This document shows, piece after piece, positions 6,450 through 7,729 of a DNA stretch of 7,729 bases. Below the pieces are notes generated by a model, which worked only from the letters and a program-made list of their open reading frames with translations, did not search any database and was not told the DNA's origin. The stretch's first letter is position 1. Each line of letters starts with the position of its first letter. Made by a program: the position numbers and the translations under genes. Origin of the DNA: Candidatus Zixiibacteriota bacterium (GTDB lineage Bacteria > Zixibacteria > MSB-5A5 > JAUVRN01). The stretch lies in assembly GCA_030597645.1 (NCBI GenBank), contig JAUVRN010000076.1, positions 1-7,729 on the forward strand. Direction: 5' to 3'.

Positions 6450-7376
6450 ATGACTCTTGATTCAAAGCTCGTAACTCTCGACGAGGCGATCGCGAAGTTC
6501 GTACCCGTGGGCTGCTCCGTGGTGACCGGGACCTACATGGAGCAGAAGATCCCGTTTGCGGCCGCCCACGAGATCATCCGGCAGCAGAAACGGGACCTGA
6601 CACTCATCGGACCGATCTCTGACATCCTGTTCGATCAGCTCATAGGCGCGGGCTGTGTGGAACGCGTCATGGCCACCTGGGTGGGCAACGTGATGATGGG
6701 CTCGGCCTACAACTTCCGACGTGCTGTGGAGAAAGACGATCCGATGCCGCTGGACGTGGTGGACTACACCAACTTCACCATGTCCCTGGCCCTGCACGCC
6801 GCGGCACTGGGGGTGCCGTTTCTTCCGACACGATCGACGCTCGGCTCATCGATCCTCGAAGAGAATCCGCATCTGTTGGTCTTTGAATCCCCTGTGGGTG
6901 ATTCAGAGAAGCTGGTGGCTGTCGAGGCACTTCACCCCGACGTCGCGATCGTTCACGCGTGCAAAGCGGATGCTCAGGGCAACGGCATGGTCTGGGGCAA
7001 TCTCGGTATCACCCTTGACGCGGTAGCCGCATCAAGCTCGGTCATCGTGATTGCCGAGGAGGTCGTACCGGCAGAGACGCTGCGCCGGGATCCCAATCGG
7101 GTGCTGATTCCCGGCTTCCGGGTAAACGCCGTGTGCCACGTACCCTGGTCGTGCCATCCCTCGCCCGTGCAGGGATACTATAACCGTGACGATGCCTGGT
7201 TCAGGGAGTATCACAAGGCCAGCAAGACACTCCAGGGCTATCGCGCCTGGCTCAAGAAATGGGTGCTTGATGTGCCCGACTGGGTCGCGTATCTCGACAA
7301 GGTGGGCCCGGAGCGCCTCAAGAAGCTGAAGCCGAGCTCAGGTATTCACTCCGACCCGGTGTACACGGGGTTCTAA
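6450..7376 (+). CDS. CoA-transferase alpha subunit (glutaconate CoA-transferase A type)
   Basis: This is a 308-residue family I CoA-transferase large subunit, close to the usual GctA length of about 320. Recognisable parts are the N-terminal LVTLDEAIAKFVPVGCSVVTG (7-27), PFAAAHEIIRQQKRDLTLIGP (35-55), LIGAGCVERV (64-73), DYTNFTMSLALHAAALGVPFLPTRSTLGS (105-133) and HACKADAQGNGMVWGN (169-184). It should form the catalytic complex with the beta subunit encoded at 4898-5767, which supplies the active-site Glu. A related family, IpdA of actinobacterial steroid breakdown, is a ring-opening hydrolase with a Glu in this subunit. By hand alignment that position is not Glu here, which favours a true transferase. 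The ATG at 6450 has no clear ribosome site, so coupling to the flavin-reductase gene 18 bases upstream is likely. The C-terminal KPSSGIHSDPVYTGF tail is unremarkable. The acid substrate cannot be named. Confidence 0.88.
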   Translation: MTLDSKLVTLDEAIAKFVPVGCSVVTGTYMEQKIPFAAAHEIIRQQKRDLTLIGPISDILFDQLIGAGCVERVMATWVGNVMMGSAYNFRRAVEKDDPMPLDVVDYTNFTMSLALHAAALGVPFLPTRSTLGSSILEENPHLLVFESPVGDSEKLVAVEALHPDVAIVHACKADAQGNGMVWGNLGITLDAVAASSSVIVIAEEVVPAETLRRDPNRVLIPGFRVNAVCHVPWSCHPSPVQGYYNRDDAWFREYHKASKTLQGYRAWLKKWVLDVPDWVAYLDKVGPERLKKLKPSSGIHSDPVYTGF

Positions 7377-7387
7377 ACCACCCACAT

Positions 7388-7419
7388 CCGGCGGATTAGG
7401 CCTACCGATGGTCCGCCGG
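7388..7419. repeat. 8-bp inverted repeat after the CoA-transferase operon
   Basis: CCGGCGGA (7388-7395) and TCCGCCGG (7412-7419) are exact reverse complements around a 16-base loop. They lie 11 bases after the alpha-subunit stop and just before a TATAAT box. It could slow or end transcription of the operon, but no T-run follows, so it is not a standard terminator. It could instead be an operator for the downstream promoter. Confidence 0.4.
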
Positions 7420-7425
7420 CGCCCG

Positions 7426-7431
7426 TATAAT
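7426..7431 (+). promoter_or_regulatory. Consensus -10 box upstream of the iron-sulfur subunit gene
   Basis: TATAAT is a perfect -10 hexamer and would place transcription start near 7438, about 60 bases before the proposed CTG start. No good -35 is found 16-18 bases upstream (TACCGA at 7403-7408 is poor) and there is no TG extension. If it is active it may need an activator. The gap between the alpha-subunit gene and the iron-sulfur gene is otherwise non-coding. Confidence 0.4.
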
Positions 7432-7447
7432 TAACCTCGAAGTTGCA

Positions 7448-7468
7448 GTAACTCACGATCGTGGTTAC
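7448..7468. promoter_or_regulatory. Near-perfect palindrome in the iron-sulfur gene leader (candidate operator)
   Basis: GTAAC (7448-7452), a single T, the self-complementary CACGATCGTG (7454-7463) and GTTAC (7464-7468) form a palindrome broken only by the one unpaired T. It lies 16 bases after the TATAAT box, about ten bases past the predicted transcription start. A dimeric repressor there could block transcription. As RNA it would form an 8-bp bulged hairpin with a GAUC loop. The regulator is not in the window. Confidence 0.5.
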
Positions 7469-7485
7469 GCGCTTTTCCAGACAAC

Positions 7486-7490
7486 AGGAG
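7486..7490 (+). promoter_or_regulatory. Ribosome binding site that points to a CTG start
   Basis: AGGAG is separated by seven bases from CTG at 7498-7500, ideal spacing. No other AGGAG-like site stands near a usual start codon in this frame, so this site decides the start of the iron-sulfur subunit. Confidence 0.6.
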
Positions 7491-7497
7491 CCGACAT

Positions 7498-7729
7498 CTG
7501 AGTCCCGTTACCACCGATACGAAGAAGTCCACCACCTTCGACTTTGCCGCCGTCATCAACGGCAAGCCCATCGCACTCCAGGTTCCAGCCGACCGCTCGT
7601 TGCTGGACATCCTGCGGGAGGACCTCGATCTCACCGGGGCCGGGAAGGGCTGCGACGTCGGCACCTGCGGCTCCTGTGCCGTTCTCATTGGCGGCCGGTC
7701 ACCGCTCTCCTGTCTCCTTTCCGCGGGGC
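7498..7729 (+). CDS. [2Fe-2S] subunit of a molybdenum hydroxylase (3' end outside window)
   Basis: The first 77 residues of a CoxS/XdhC-type small subunit are visible; family members are usually about 150-170 residues. The N-terminal plant-ferredoxin-like cluster site is complete: Cys52, Cys57, Cys60 and Cys72 in KGCDVGTCGSC...SC, spaced CX4CX2CX11C, after INGKPIALQVPADRSLLDILRE (20-41). The subunit carries electrons from a molybdopterin-containing large subunit to FAD or another acceptor; those partner genes should lie to the right. There is no export signal, so it is cytoplasmic. In this frame a stop at 7432-7434 is followed by no ATG, GTG or TTG before the domain. The CTG at 7498, seven bases after AGGAG, is the only reasonable start. 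Relatives include 4-hydroxybenzoyl-CoA reductase, furoyl-CoA dehydrogenase, CO dehydrogenase and xanthine dehydrogenase. The visible part cannot separate these. Confidence 0.87.
   Translation, partial: MSPVTTDTKKSTTFDFAAVINGKPIALQVPADRSLLDILREDLDLTGAGKGCDVGTCGSCAVLIGGRSPLSCLLSAG

Noticed and set aside
1..7729. Defence system, CRISPR array, toxin-antitoxin pair or retron
   Set aside because: Looked for on both strands; no repeats in series, no nuclease, reverse transcriptase, helicase or small toxin-like pair was found.

Overview
The window is a piece of a GC-rich bacterial chromosome. Two predicted exported lipoproteins, one a multiheme c-type cytochrome, suggest a Gram-negative with periplasmic or outer-membrane redox proteins. 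The spread of families (PNGase F-like enzyme, YVTN propeller, CXXCH lipoprotein, gct-type CoA-transferase, molybdenum hydroxylase) would fit a little-cultured environmental lineage. No sequence here fixes the phylum. No mobile element, CRISPR array or prophage gene was seen.

Left block (1-4570). The C-terminal part of a PNGase F-like protein runs in from the left edge on the + strand. It converges, with a 7-base gap, on a minus-strand set of three genes. In transcription order these are a five-heme cytochrome c lipoprotein, a YVTN/beta-propeller lipoprotein and a cytoplasmic radical SAM protein with extra C-terminal cysteines. The three are spaced by 76 and 91 bases. The radical SAM gene also has its own near-consensus sigma70 promoter (TTGACA, 17 bases, TATAGT) just after the propeller stop codon, so it need not depend on the upstream pair.

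Centre (about 4571-4866). A divergent control region separates the cytochrome gene from a complete tRNA-Leu(UAG) with encoded CCA. The tRNA has a plausible extended -10 promoter upstream and an intrinsic terminator downstream.

Right block (about 4871-7729). A closely packed + strand set encodes a glutaconate CoA-transferase-type beta subunit, a flavin-reductase-like FMN-binding protein and the matching alpha subunit. After a 121-base gap carrying a TATAAT box and an almost perfect palindrome comes the [2Fe-2S] subunit of a molybdenum hydroxylase, cut by the right edge. The subunit order (beta before alpha) with a flavin protein between them is unusual. The iron-sulfur gene has no ATG, GTG or TTG that could start it: the only candidate is a CTG seven bases after AGGAG. 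Together the right block looks like part of a catabolic pathway in which an acid is activated by CoA transfer and then oxidised or hydroxylated. The substrate cannot be read from this window.

I see no clear evidence of a wholly new type of system. The best leads are the CoA-transferase/flavin/Mo-hydroxylase module, the CTG start with its palindrome, and the radical SAM gene beside exported redox lipoproteins.
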